40,243 bases of DNA, taken from the NCBI GenBank assembly GCA_905181715.1, contig CAJIYT010000016.1:1-40243 (forward strand), written 5' to 3'. Numbering within the stretch: the first letter of the stretch is position 1; each line of letters starts with the position of its first letter. Positions 26,009 through 33,936 of this stretch are shown piece by piece. Both the position numbers and the translations under genes were made by a program. Origin of the DNA: an uncultured Candidatus Poseidoniales archaeon. Its GTDB lineage: Archaea > Thermoplasmatota > Poseidoniia > Poseidoniales > Poseidoniaceae. Below the pieces are notes generated by a model. The model had not been told where the DNA came from, searched no databases, and worked only from the letters and a program-made list of their open reading frames with translations.

Positions 26009-26575
26009 AGCACTACGCGCCAATGGGTGGCCTTCGCTCAAGATTAAACGAAACGAACCTTTGACAAAACCATCACTACGTGGCCGTCCTAAATCAGGCC
26101 GGGCTCTCGAAAGAAGAATCTCATTACAGGCACTACAACGAACCGCCATAACTTGCCATACAGGCCGCGCTGAATTACAACATCTATCCTCAGACATACT
26201 AGAGTTACGAACCAACTGCAGTTCCTGGGCCATTTCAATATCCCAAGGTGAACCTTTGTCGAGTAGACCAACAACCCTAGCGAGCAAGGTCCAACACGAG
26301 GTCATCCACATACCCAAACCCAAACCAAGACTACCATAGGCTAGACTAGCTAAACCGAAACCCAGAGGTATCAAAGCGAAAACTATGCTAAGACGATTGA
26401 ATGAACGCATATTAAGCACACGCTGAATCAAATATTCATCGATAACAATCGGTTCCGGGTGTGGAGGAAATTGCTGGTTCCAAGCCCCGATCCGCGGCAA
26501 TACCAACCATGTGATGCGTGGAACAAGGTGACCGATTAGGGCGCCGCAAAAGAATAAGATAATCTCAGTCCACAT
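25976..26575 (-). CDS. Membrane protein with C-terminal Cys-rich segment, unrecognised
   Basis: 199 aa. Hydrophobic segments at about 3-28 and two close together at about 63-100 (SIVFALIPLGFGLASLAYGS, LGLGMWMTSCWTLLARVVGLL). After them a CC and a CSAC pair (DRCCNSAR; VRCSACNEIL) could bind a metal as a small zinc ribbon. ATG 26575 overlaps the end of the aminotransferase gene at ATGAGATG, so the two are translationally linked. No family recognised; the 3' end overlaps the facing gene. Confidence 0.65.
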   Translation of the reverse strand: MWTEIILFFCGALIGHLVPRITWLVLPRIGAWNQQFPPHPEPIVIDEYLIQRVLNMRSFNRLSIVFALIPLGFGLASLAYGSLGLGLGMWMTSCWTLLARVVGLLDKGSPWDIEMAQELQLVRNSSMSEDRCCNSARPVWQVMAVRCSACNEILLSRARPDLGRPRSDGFVKGSFRLILSEGHPLARSASAEHVGKALK

Positions 26576-26576
26576 C

Positions 26577-27746
26577 TCATTCGCCCCTAAGGGCGCGTAG
26601 AACGGTTTCTGTCTTGTCCATTCCTCTGCTAATGTCCTCACGAGAGATGGTATAAGCGAAGCGCAAATGACCTTCACCAGAGGCGCCAAAAGCAGTTCCC
26701 GGCGAGCAAAGAACTCCACCCTTTAGCAGTTCTATGGCTATTTCCTCGCTATTCATTCCAGGAACTTCGACCTTGGGGAAGACATAGAATGCACCCTTTG
26801 GTTTGTGACACTGAACCCCTGGCATAGCGTTCAATCTCGTGACGATTAAATCACAACGAGCCTTGAACTCCTGTGCCATTATGTCAGGATAATCCGACGC
26901 CTCATCAAAGGCGGTCAGCACTGCATATTGCATGGCATCATTCGAACATGCTGTAATATAATATTGAATTTTGATAAATTGATTAATCGCCTCTTGATTC
27001 GCACACATGATATAGCCAATCCGCCAACCGGTCATTGCATAGGTTTTGGAAAAGGAATTTATCAGAATTACACGATCTGGATCTGTTCCGACAAAACTCA
27101 CATGCTCCCCTTCAAAGACGATGCGATCGTAGACCTCATCGGTAATTAGCCAGAGGTCATGGCGCTGAGCAAATGCTAGTAATTCATCACGTTGTTCGAT
27201 ATTGATTGTAGCTCCTGTGGGATTGGAAGGGAAGTTGTAGAGAATCGCAACTGTATTCTCATCAACTAGGGCTTCGAGGCTCTCGACCGTGGGTACAAAT
27301 TCGTTTTCGAATAGACAAGGATAAAATCGAGCCTCGCCTCCTACCAATCGCACATCAGGGCCATAAAGAGGAAAATATGGTTCAGGCAATAGAACATTTT
27401 TCCCTGGATCGACGAGTGTGTTGAAGACATTGAGCAATGCATTGGTGCCGCTCATGGTCATACAGACATTGGATTCGTCGACTGAATCATCTAGATGATG
27501 CCATGATTCGGCAATTTTAGCGCGTAATGCTGGAAGACCTGCAGTGGTGGTATACTTGTTATGACCAGCCCGCATAGCATCTGAAAAAGCCTCTATTGCA
27601 ACTGCAGGAGGTTGGAAATCAGGTTCACCCAAACCAAATGAAATAACGTCATCACCAGCCATATCGAACATCTTCCTAACACCCGTAGGTTGTATGTCCA
27701 CCGCACGTTGTGAATATCCACGCATGTTTGGCTGAAGCGAGTCCAC
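26577..27746 (-). CDS. PLP-dependent class I/II aminotransferase (AspB family)
   Basis: 389 aa, full length for fold-type I aminotransferases acting on aspartate/aromatic/other amino acids. Seen: GLGEPDFQPP near residue 38, YTTTAGLPALR, NFPSNPTGA (about 172-180), ITDEVYDRIVF, the PLP lysine in INSFSKTYAMTGWRIGY, and the substrate-carboxylate arginine in GHLRFAY. Substrate cannot be settled from sequence. Start is uncertain: GTG 27746 (open, gives MDSLQPN) or ATG 27725; neither has a clear ribosome binding site, and an AT-rich GATAATT about 27 nt before the GTG fits a leaderless mRNA. Confidence 0.92.
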   Translation of the reverse strand: MDSLQPNMRGYSQRAVDIQPTGVRKMFDMAGDDVISFGLGEPDFQPPAVAIEAFSDAMRAGHNKYTTTAGLPALRAKIAESWHHLDDSVDESNVCMTMSGTNALLNVFNTLVDPGKNVLLPEPYFPLYGPDVRLVGGEARFYPCLFENEFVPTVESLEALVDENTVAILYNFPSNPTGATINIEQRDELLAFAQRHDLWLITDEVYDRIVFEGEHVSFVGTDPDRVILINSFSKTYAMTGWRIGYIMCANQEAINQFIKIQYYITACSNDAMQYAVLTAFDEASDYPDIMAQEFKARCDLIVTRLNAMPGVQCHKPKGAFYVFPKVEVPGMNSEEIAIELLKGGVLCSPGTAFGASGEGHLRFAYTISREDISRGMDKTETVLRALRGE

Positions 27747-27773
27747 CTTTTCAACTTGGGTATACTATGAATT

Positions 27774-27792
27774 ATCTACCTGCTACGTAGAT
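27774..27792. repeat. Short inverted repeat upstream of the aminotransferase
   Basis: ATCTAC and GTAGAT separated by 7 nt, with an inner palindrome CTACGTAG (27783-27790). It lies just upstream of the candidate promoter, so an operator is possible. Nothing else notable in 27796-27870. Confidence 0.3.
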
Positions 27793-27876
27793 TTACAAAT
27801 ATCCAGTAGAATAGCAGTGTGTAATCTTGCTCTCTATTGGTATGAGATACAAAGTAATCGATGTTTTTGCCAATTA

Positions 27877-27895
27877 TTCAATTACATTAATTGAA
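27877..27895. terminator. AT-rich perfect hairpin downstream of tRNA-Trp
   Basis: TTCAATTA and TAATTGAA with a 3-nt centre CAT: 8 perfect pairs, 59 nt past the tRNA 3' end on the minus strand. Candidate terminator or processing site for the eL41/tRNA-Trp transcript. Confidence 0.3.
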
Positions 27896-27953
27896 CAAGA
27901 TACGGCGTGATGACACACAGTAATACGAATTAAAAGCAGACAACTGATCAAGG

Positions 27954-28137
27954 TGGGAGCACAGGGATTTGAACCCCGACTTGCGGGTGTCTTCTGGGCC
28001 CCGCACACATTCAGGTGCGTGTATGTTAGGTGCGAGACACGGGTAGGCCTTCCAGTTGAAATCAACTTTCAGCAAACACCTGTCATCATTCCCGTGCAAT
28101 TGGAGCCCGCAGTACTACCAGGTTATACTATACTCCC
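27954..28137 (-). tRNA. trnW: tRNA-Trp (CCA anticodon) with a 111-nt intron
   Basis: Exons 28137-28100 (38 nt) and 27988-27954 (35 nt) fold as a full cloverleaf: acceptor GGGAGTA with TGCTCCC, D stem GTAT with GTAC, anticodon stem GCGGG with CCCGC around loop CTCCAAA, T arm CGGGG-TTCAAAT-CCCTG, discriminator A. The anticodon CCA is at 28103-28101, giving Trp. The intron lies at the canonical 37/38 position. The CCA end is not encoded in full (CC then T). Trp is the tRNA that most often keeps an intron in euryarchaea. Confidence 0.95.
27989..28099 (-). other. Intron of tRNA-Trp, with box C/D-like motifs
   Basis: 111 nt. In transcript sense it begins near a box C match ATGATGA (28089-28083), followed 10 nt later by CTGA (28072-28069, D'-like), then TGATTTC (28064-28058, C'-like) and a second CTGA (28014-28011). 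CACGGG just before box C can pair with CCCGTG later in the intron. Haloarchaeal tRNA-Trp introns hold a box C/D guide RNA; this one has part of the pattern, but the second C'/D spacing (43 nt) is too long, so the assignment is tentative. Confidence 0.5.
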
Positions 28138-28156
28138 ATTGAAACCGATCAACGAA

Positions 28157-28264
28157 TCAAGCCTTGGACTGGCGCCTTGCACGCTTTCGACGGCGTAGCT
28201 TCTTCTTACGCCACTTCCATCGTTGCTGGCCACTTTTTTTCCAAGCACGTGAACCTCGCTTCAT
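28157..28264 (-). CDS. rpl41e: 50S ribosomal protein eL41
   Basis: A 35-residue, extremely basic protein: after MKRGSRAWKKSGQQ it reads WKWRKKKLRRRKRARRQSKA, matching the WRKKRMRRLKRKRRKM pattern of eL41, the smallest ribosomal protein, which forms an intersubunit bridge. Stop TGA at 28159-28157 is 19 nt from the 5' end of tRNA-Trp, so both may share a transcript. A TATA box is 23-33 nt upstream. The N-terminal 14 residues are an extension over the usual 23-25-residue protein. Confidence 0.85.
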   Translation of the reverse strand: MKRGSRAWKKSGQQRWKWRKKKLRRRKRARRQSKA

Positions 28265-28286
28265 GGTAACGCTTGGCCGACCTTCC

Positions 28287-28297
28287 TCCAATATATG
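28287..28297 (-). promoter_or_regulatory. TATA box of eL41 / tRNA-Trp
   Basis: Minus-strand TCATATATTGG, near-identical to the box before the FMN reductase gene (GATATATTGG). Its centre is about 29 nt from the eL41 ATG, so the mRNA would have almost no leader. Confidence 0.5.
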
Positions 28298-28353
28298 AGC
28301 GCATCGGCACGCTTCGGTAATCTAGCCCAATGATAAAATCAGATTCTAGTCGT

Positions 28354-29187
28354 TTAAGCAAAGCGTCCATTATTGTAATCATCAATAGCTTGAGAGATTT
28401 CTTCTCGTGTATTCATCACAAATGGACCATATCTTGCAATCGGTTCATTCAACTCAGGACCCGCTAAAATGAGGCATTCAGCGCCATTTTTGCTTTCAAG
28501 AACAACCTCTTCACCGTCACTCAAAATCGCGAGTCCACCATCGGCAACAGATTTGCCACCGACTTCTAATTCGCCTCCGAAAACATAGATCATTCCATTT
28601 AGTCCCTTTTCGATTGCCTGAATCAATTTTGAACTAGCATCAAACTTCGCGTGGATGTAAACGATGGGAATCACCGTGTCAATCATTGAAGACGTTCCGA
28701 GACAATCCCCTGCAATTACTCGAGCCCAAACCCCATCACTTTCGACGCATGGTGATGATGAAGCTGAAATCTCCTGGTAGCGCGGCGGCATCATCTTATC
28801 TTTGGCTGGCAGATTTACCCAGATTTGAAAACCGTGCATTAAACCACCCTCTTTCATCATTTTATCACTTGGTAATTCCGAGTGGATGACGCCCTTTCCC
28901 GCAGTCATCCATTGGACATCGCCAGCGGCTATCAGTCCTGAATTACCAGCGCTATCCTCGTGATTCATTTCTCCGTCTAACATATAGGTTACAGTTTCAA
29001 AACCGCGATGAGGATGCCATGGAGCACCAATTGCTTCACCTGGTCCGTACTTCTTTGGTCCCATCTCATCTAGTAAGAGGAAAGGACTCATCAGTTGACC
29101 CATTGCAACTGGGCGTCGAACTTGGAACCCACCACCTTCGAACACTGTATGAGTTGGTGCAACCATTCTCACATCTCTTCTACTCAT
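28354..29187 (-). CDS. Pirin-family bicupin protein
   Basis: 277 aa, whole-length pirin. The N-terminal cupin has the metal-binding signature HPHRGFETVTYMLDGEMNHED and GVIHSELP, giving the three His and one Glu that bind iron; WVNLPAKDKMMPPRYQEI is a family landmark. The C-terminal cupin is MIYVFGGELEVGG. Pirins act as redox sensors or quercetin dioxygenase-like enzymes; the actual role here is unknown. ATG 29187 overlaps the FMN reductase stop (ATGA), so the two are co-translated, which fits a redox job. Confidence 0.93.
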   Translation of the reverse strand: MSRRDVRMVAPTHTVFEGGGFQVRRPVAMGQLMSPFLLLDEMGPKKYGPGEAIGAPWHPHRGFETVTYMLDGEMNHEDSAGNSGLIAAGDVQWMTAGKGVIHSELPSDKMMKEGGLMHGFQIWVNLPAKDKMMPPRYQEISASSSPCVESDGVWARVIAGDCLGTSSMIDTVIPIVYIHAKFDASSKLIQAIEKGLNGMIYVFGGELEVGGKSVADGGLAILSDGEEVVLESKNGAECLILAGPELNEPIARYGPFVMNTREEISQAIDDYNNGRFA

Positions 29188-29681
29188 TGGCAAAGACCTC
29201 CAATAATCGCTTTTATGGTTTCAGGATTGGCGGCTTTGGAATCTGTTGAGATAAGTGATCGACCTAATACATCAGCCCCAAGATAATTGAACTGGGAGAG
29301 CATTGCTAGGATTAAACGATTACCTCCGCCACCTGAATGAGTCGCTAATCCAACCTTGCGCCCGGTGAACAGGGCCCTGAAGTTGCCACCTTGTTTTGAT
29401 AACCAAGCGATTGTATTGTTGAGGGTTGGTGGCAGCGAACCATTGTATTCAGGAGCTATTACAATCCAAGCATCTGCTGCATCTAGGCGTGCGACTATAT
29501 CCGCAATGTTTTCGATTTCAATACCTGAATTAACTTTAGCATTGGAGTACAATGGCCAATCAAGAGCCGCCAAATCAAGTAAATCAGTGGTGTGGCCGAG
29601 TTCGTCGGCTGTCTGAGCAAATTTATTTGCTAATTTCATGTTCATCCCGTCCGATGCGACAATCAATACCAAGTGGGCCAT
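29184..29681 (-). CDS. NAD(P)H-dependent FMN reductase, flavodoxin-like
   Basis: 165 aa with the NADPH-dependent FMN reductase fold: short N-terminal strand (HLVLIVASDGMNMKLA), the conserved IAPEYNGSLPPTLNNTIAWL with PEYN motif, and GLATHSGGGG near the flavin. Likely reduces flavins, quinones or related acceptors. TATA box 24-29 nt before ATG, so probably leaderless. First gene of the pair with pirin. Confidence 0.92.
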   Translation of the reverse strand: MAHLVLIVASDGMNMKLANKFAQTADELGHTTDLLDLAALDWPLYSNAKVNSGIEIENIADIVARLDAADAWIVIAPEYNGSLPPTLNNTIAWLSKQGGNFRALFTGRKVGLATHSGGGGNRLILAMLSQFNYLGADVLGRSLISTDSKAANPETIKAIIGGLCQ

Positions 29682-29700
29682 GGTTTGCGTAGAAGCATCT

Positions 29701-29710
29701 CCAATATATC
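29701..29710 (-). promoter_or_regulatory. TATA box of the FMN reductase-pirin operon
   Basis: GATATATTGG on the minus strand, centred about 25 nt from the ATG at 29681, the spacing expected when transcription starts at the start codon. Confidence 0.5.
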
Positions 29711-29766
29711 GTTGAGAGTTTCTATGCTGATACCAACTAATAGAATTACAAGTTTTTATACAACAA

Positions 29767-31158
29767 TTATTTCATCTTACCTAGGCAATTACGCATGCTA
29801 CCTTCTAGATCAGGATATGTGAACTCATAACCGGATTCAAGTAATCGCTCCGGCCTGACATCTTGTCCTTCAAGAACCAATTTCACTCCCATCTCTCCAA
29901 ACATCAGACGGATTGCAAAGCCAGGTAATGGCATGAATGCTGGTCTGCGTAGAACACGCCCAAGTGTCTTTGCAAACACTTTTTGCGAAACTGGACTAGG
30001 TGCCGTAAGATTGTAAGGTCCTTCACTAGAATCGCTCATCATCAAATGATGAATCGCATAGATCTCGTCGTCCAGTGAAATCCAGGATTGCATCTGACGT
30101 CCTCCTCCAACTGGTCCTCCTCCTCCCATCTTCGATGGAAGCAAGAGTTTAGCCAAAGCACCGCCAAGTGGAGATACTACGATTCCTGTCCGCAAGAGGA
30201 CTACACGAATTCCGGCATCCTTAGCCGCGGTTGAGGCTTGTTCCCATTGCCCACAAATATCGGCCAAGAAACCGTTTCCAGGAGTTGATTTTTCATCTAG
30301 AACTTCAGTTCCTCTTTCGCCATAAAACCCAACAGCAGAGCCACAAAGTAAAACCTTGGGCGGGGTCTCCAAAGAAGCGAGAAGTCGACTTAGATTCTCG
30401 GTCGGAATCACACGACTGTCCCTAATTAGTTGCTTTCTCTTCTTTGACCAGCGCTTATCACCAATTCCAGCACCAGCGAGATGTATTACTGCATCAAAAC
30501 CATTGAGGTCTCCTTTGATCACATCTCCGGTTATGTCGTTCCATCGAACAACATTAACATCATCAACATCAGGTGGTAGTTTGGTATTCATTCTCACAAG
30601 GCGATGTACATCATGGCCCGCTGATTCTAGGAAGGCACACAATTGTAATCCAATCATCCCTGTTGAACCTGAAACCAATACTTTCTGCCGAGGTAATTTG
30701 TCGCTAGATTGTATTTGTTTGATATCATTTGTAACTCTAGTACTACGGAATTTGAACATCTGTCGCGTTCTAGGCAAGATAGTCATTCCAGCAGACCATC
30801 CGGTCAGGAAATGAAATGGCAACTTGTATTCTACATCATCGGAAATCTTAGTTAAATTATCTCCTAATGATTCAAATTTGTGAGTATGATTCCAGGCACC
30901 AAATGGTCCTTTCATCATCCGATCTGAAAAGGTTTCACCTGGAATCACACTATGGTGTCGTGCAACCCAAGTTTTCTTAATCGGACCAATACTTACTTTG
31001 AAAATAGTCTCTTCACCATCTACTAGTTTCCCAGCATTAATTGGCTTGATTCCCTCCCATTCAGGCATAATTCGGCGAAAGGCACCTTTACTATTGTACC
31101 AATCCCAGATTTCTTTTTTTGTGGCTTCGTGTTCTGCTCTGTGAGCAAATTTTGGCAA
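29767..31158 (-). CDS. SRPBCC domain fused to TIGR01777-type SDR epimerase
   Basis: 463 aa. Residues 1-150 form a START/SRPBCC lipid-binding-type domain (KKEIWDWYNSKGAFRRIMPEW; GPFGAWNHTHKFE); residues 158-463 are a TIGR01777-family short-chain dehydrogenase (YfcH-like), with VLVSGSTGMIGLQLCAFLES as the NAD(P)-binding motif, AVIHLAGAGIGDKRW and GSAVGFYGERG. This fusion is known in several bacteria. Start is TTG 31158, preceded by a strong AAGGAGG 7 nt upstream; no ATG fits. The ribosome binding site lies in the last codons of the photolyase gene. Substrate unknown. Confidence 0.9.
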   Translation of the reverse strand: MPKFAHRAEHEATKKEIWDWYNSKGAFRRIMPEWEGIKPINAGKLVDGEETIFKVSIGPIKKTWVARHHSVIPGETFSDRMMKGPFGAWNHTHKFESLGDNLTKISDDVEYKLPFHFLTGWSAGMTILPRTRQMFKFRSTRVTNDIKQIQSSDKLPRQKVLVSGSTGMIGLQLCAFLESAGHDVHRLVRMNTKLPPDVDDVNVVRWNDITGDVIKGDLNGFDAVIHLAGAGIGDKRWSKKRKQLIRDSRVIPTENLSRLLASLETPPKVLLCGSAVGFYGERGTEVLDEKSTPGNGFLADICGQWEQASTAAKDAGIRVVLLRTGIVVSPLGGALAKLLLPSKMGGGGPVGGGRQMQSWISLDDEIYAIHHLMMSDSSEGPYNLTAPSPVSQKVFAKTLGRVLRRPAFMPLPGFAIRLMFGEMGVKLVLEGQDVRPERLLESGYEFTYPDLEGSMRNCLGKMK

Positions 31159-31159
31159 T

Positions 31160-32722
31160 TTAATTCCTCCTTTGATAATTTATGCTAGCCGGATCATCAA
31201 CCGGTTTTTGGTGAAAAGTAGTCTGCACAGAAGATGAATTAGAATACTGTTCGATATATCCCTTCGTCTTGTATTTACGTTTGGTGGAATCAGTGGTCAT
31301 ACATCTAATTTTACCAAATACAGAACGCTCGGTCCAGCCACGATCGAATTTACCCAAAACCCAGCCAATCCCAGTATAACTATTTGGATCTCTACCATCC
31401 AAGGCCCATTTGTCATTCAAAGCAAGCATATATTCCATGGCTATTTCAGGCGTAGGAGACCATTCCAAGATCTTCTTACCCCAGAGCATTCGCAAATAGT
31501 TGTGAATTATACCATCTTTTCTAAGTTGTATCTGAGCAGCGTTCCATAGGTCATCGTGAGTTTTTGCATTCTCAAATTCATCGAAAGAATAAATGTAAGG
31601 CCTTGGGTCATTTTGGTGGATTTTTAGAGAATGCTTTGCCCATTCTGGTAGCGAATCAAAGTGATCATGGTTCTCTACATTTGTACAATGAAGAAATCCT
31701 AAATCTCTCCAGGTAATTATCTGATCAAGGAATCCTTCTACATCGGAAGGAAGATTCCACCAACCAGCACGTCGGCCGTTATTTGGCAGAATAATCTCCG
31801 AGATATCCCAGGAATGTTTCTGGAAAATGTCACTTAAGATATGATGTATACTGATGTGACCAAAATGTAAGTATGGAGATAGCCCGCTGGACCCTTTACT
31901 CTCAGGTTTGTTACGCTCTTCCGAATAATTCATTAGTTTGTTTTCAAGGAAATTATCCCAACATAATTGTGCCGCTAATGCTCCACCTAGAGTCTTTACA
32001 ACTGGAGATACTGTGTGATCGATTTCCAGTGTCGAAAGTGCATTTATACCATCCTCTTTGCCTTTTCCGATATTCTCGATTAACTCATCTGAGGTGAAGG
32101 GAGTATTACTTTGAGAAAATATTTCGCCGCTTATTTTTTTATCGAACCTAGGTAAATTCTGCCCCAAGGAGATTGGATTAGGATGAGGGAACTCCTGCAT
32201 ATGTGTTAGAATTGTCTTGTGCAAATGGCGACGTAAGGAATAGGCTGTAGTGAATGCTCTATCTTCTGATCTAAGAGCAATAAAGCCATTTGAATCGACA
32301 CAGTGAATTTCGCATTTTGCCATTTTTATTGCTATTTCTAAAACTCTACGAGGATGGTAAGTCGGAAATTCATCAATCACTAATGTGTCTGCATTATTCA
32401 TCCATTCTTCCAATAGCCCTTTACCTTCTTTGAGTCTACTTTCAACATACGGAATATAGGTAATTGGAGAATCTTCGAAAGCATTTTTGTTGTCTAGCAT
32501 ACCTTGAATGACGAAAGTATGAGAGCGATCATTTACCCAACCATGATTGAGAGCTAATGGTTCGACGACAACAAGGGGAAGATTCTTTTCATTTGCTATT
32601 TCAATTGCATGCTCTAGGCCATGATTCCATTGAGTGCGACGCGCTGAAATCATCCAATAAACAATGCACTGCCCTGGATTAAAACCAGGATGGAAAATGC
32701 GAACTCTAGTTTTGGGAATCAT
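31160..32722 (-). CDS. phr: Class II CPD photolyase
   Basis: Repairs UV-made cyclobutane pyrimidine dimers with blue light and FAD. 520 aa. N-terminal Rossmann domain begins at CIVYWMISARRTQWNHGLEH. Class II features: GLSPYLHFGHISIHHIL, and near the C-terminus DDLWNAAQIQLRKDG, LRMLWGKKILEW, ALDGRDPNSYTGIGW and GWTERSVFGKIRCM. ATG 32722 is 5 nt from AGGTGG. Downstream of a Nudix gene and divergent from GTP cyclohydrolase II, the first enzyme of its FAD supply. Confidence 0.95.
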   Translation of the reverse strand: MIPKTRVRIFHPGFNPGQCIVYWMISARRTQWNHGLEHAIEIANEKNLPLVVVEPLALNHGWVNDRSHTFVIQGMLDNKNAFEDSPITYIPYVESRLKEGKGLLEEWMNNADTLVIDEFPTYHPRRVLEIAIKMAKCEIHCVDSNGFIALRSEDRAFTTAYSLRRHLHKTILTHMQEFPHPNPISLGQNLPRFDKKISGEIFSQSNTPFTSDELIENIGKGKEDGINALSTLEIDHTVSPVVKTLGGALAAQLCWDNFLENKLMNYSEERNKPESKGSSGLSPYLHFGHISIHHILSDIFQKHSWDISEIILPNNGRRAGWWNLPSDVEGFLDQIITWRDLGFLHCTNVENHDHFDSLPEWAKHSLKIHQNDPRPYIYSFDEFENAKTHDDLWNAAQIQLRKDGIIHNYLRMLWGKKILEWSPTPEIAMEYMLALNDKWALDGRDPNSYTGIGWVLGKFDRGWTERSVFGKIRCMTTDSTKRKYKTKGYIEQYSNSSSVQTTFHQKPVDDPASINYQRRN

Positions 32723-32730
32723 ATTTCCAC

Positions 32731-33225
32731 CTAAATCACATATTCAGAATTATTGTTGACATTGTAGACGAAATAGGAACTACTTTCCTTTGAAAGCGGA
32801 CATGACGATTTAATTGATTTCCTTGAACCTTTTAGGGCATCAATTGCCAAATTATGCATAGTTTCAGAGACCCAATCTAATGATTTCAATTCACCCAATC
32901 TAAACCATCCACCTTCACTTATCTCCTCATTAGGAATATTGTTAATCGGTGAAGTTACATGCACATCATAGCATAGGAAAATTGCCGGTTTGGAATCAGA
33001 TAATGTCGATCTTACTGCTGCAAGACCGATGATAGTACCTTCTGCACCTGTTTCTTCTAGAAGTTCTCTGATAACCGCTAACTCAGGCATTTCTCCTTCT
33101 CCAACGCCTCCCTTAGGTAAACTCCAGAGGTTTTGATGCCTTCCTTTTGCTTCCTTAACGAGTAAGATTGAGTCGTTTTCGATAGCTCTGGCTGCAACCC
33201 CTAAATCACATACAGTACTTACCAT
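32731..33225 (-). CDS. Nudix hydrolase
   Basis: 164 aa. Complete Nudix box from GGVGEGEMPE through RELLEETGAE (about residues 40-62), which binds Mg and cleaves nucleoside diphosphates linked to another group. The last about 25 residues are low complexity. Substrate not known; in front of photolyase it could clean oxidised nucleotides. TATA box 23-32 nt before the ATG suggests a leaderless mRNA. Confidence 0.93.
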   Translation of the reverse strand: MVSTVCDLGVAARAIENDSILLVKEAKGRHQNLWSLPKGGVGEGEMPELAVIRELLEETGAEGTIIGLAAVRSTLSDSKPAIFLCYDVHVTSPINNIPNEEISEGGWFRLGELKSLDWVSETMHNLAIDALKGSRKSIKSSCPLSKESSSYFVYNVNNNSEYVI

Positions 33226-33247
33226 ACCAATTTCGCGTATTTTATGG

Positions 33248-33257
33248 TATTTATATC
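33248..33257 (-). promoter_or_regulatory. TATA box of the Nudix-photolyase operon
   Basis: Minus strand GATATAAATA, a good archaeal TATA box, centred about 27 nt from the ATG at 33225; leaderless transcription expected. Confidence 0.6.
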
Positions 33258-33288
33258 TCCGTTTTTTTCTTTAGGCTTTGGAACGAGT

Positions 33289-33297
33289 AATTATAAC
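33289..33297 (+). promoter_or_regulatory. TATA box of the ribA operon
   Basis: AATTATAAC, centred about 26 nt from the ATG at 33319. With the box at 33248-33257 it makes a compact divergent leaderless promoter pair; ATAACT is repeated directly at 33293 and 33300. Confidence 0.5.
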
Positions 33298-33318
33298 TGA
33301 TAACTAGATTTTGCAACT

Positions 33319-33924
33319 ATGTTCAGCACTGAGTATGAACCTACATCTGTCGAAGCGGATGCAATGTTACCGACAAAGTTTGGAGAATTCCGAATGAGGG
33401 CATTTTACGACGAATCTTCAGATAAGGAACATGCATTACTGTATACCGGAGAAAAGAGTTCTTTGGTACCGCTTGTGCGAATACATTCTGAGTGTCTAAC
33501 CGGAGATGCATTTAGTAGCTTGAAATGTGATTGCGGGTCACAACTAGAAGAATCGATGAAGGAAATTCAGAAGCATGGCTCTGGGGCAATTGTATACCTG
33601 CGCCAAGAAGGCAGAGGTATCGGGCTATATGCTAAAATCCAGGCTTATGCCTTACAGGAACAAGGATTTGACACATTGGATGCAAATCTTGAACTTGGAT
33701 TTCCTGCTGATGCACGAACATATGATTTTGCCGCAGTAATGTTATCTTCTATTGGCTTCAACGAGGTTGATCTAATGACTAATAATCCTGAAAAAATACA
33801 TCAATTAAATGAAAGCGGTATTGAGGTCAAATCACGTGTCCCGATTATTATTGAGACCTGTGAATATAACCGCTCATATCTTAAGACTAAGTCTACACGG
33901 ATGGGTCATCTACTACGTGTGTAG
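33319..33924 (+). CDS. ribA: GTP cyclohydrolase II (riboflavin synthesis)
   Basis: Opens the GTP ring in the first step of riboflavin synthesis. 201 aa, alone (no fused RibB). Signatures: RIHSECLTGDAFSSLKCDCG, with zinc ligands C58-like, C69-like and C71-like; LRQEGRGIGLY; and LMTNNPEKIHQLNESGIEV. Most archaea use GTP cyclohydrolase III instead, so a type II enzyme fits marine euryarchaea with bacterial-type riboflavin genes. Next gene starts 12 nt later. Confidence 0.95.
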   Translation: MFSTEYEPTSVEADAMLPTKFGEFRMRAFYDESSDKEHALLYTGEKSSLVPLVRIHSECLTGDAFSSLKCDCGSQLEESMKEIQKHGSGAIVYLRQEGRGIGLYAKIQAYALQEQGFDTLDANLELGFPADARTYDFAAVMLSSIGFNEVDLMTNNPEKIHQLNESGIEVKSRVPIIIETCEYNRSYLKTKSTRMGHLLRV

Positions 33925-33936
33925 TCGGCGATTTGC

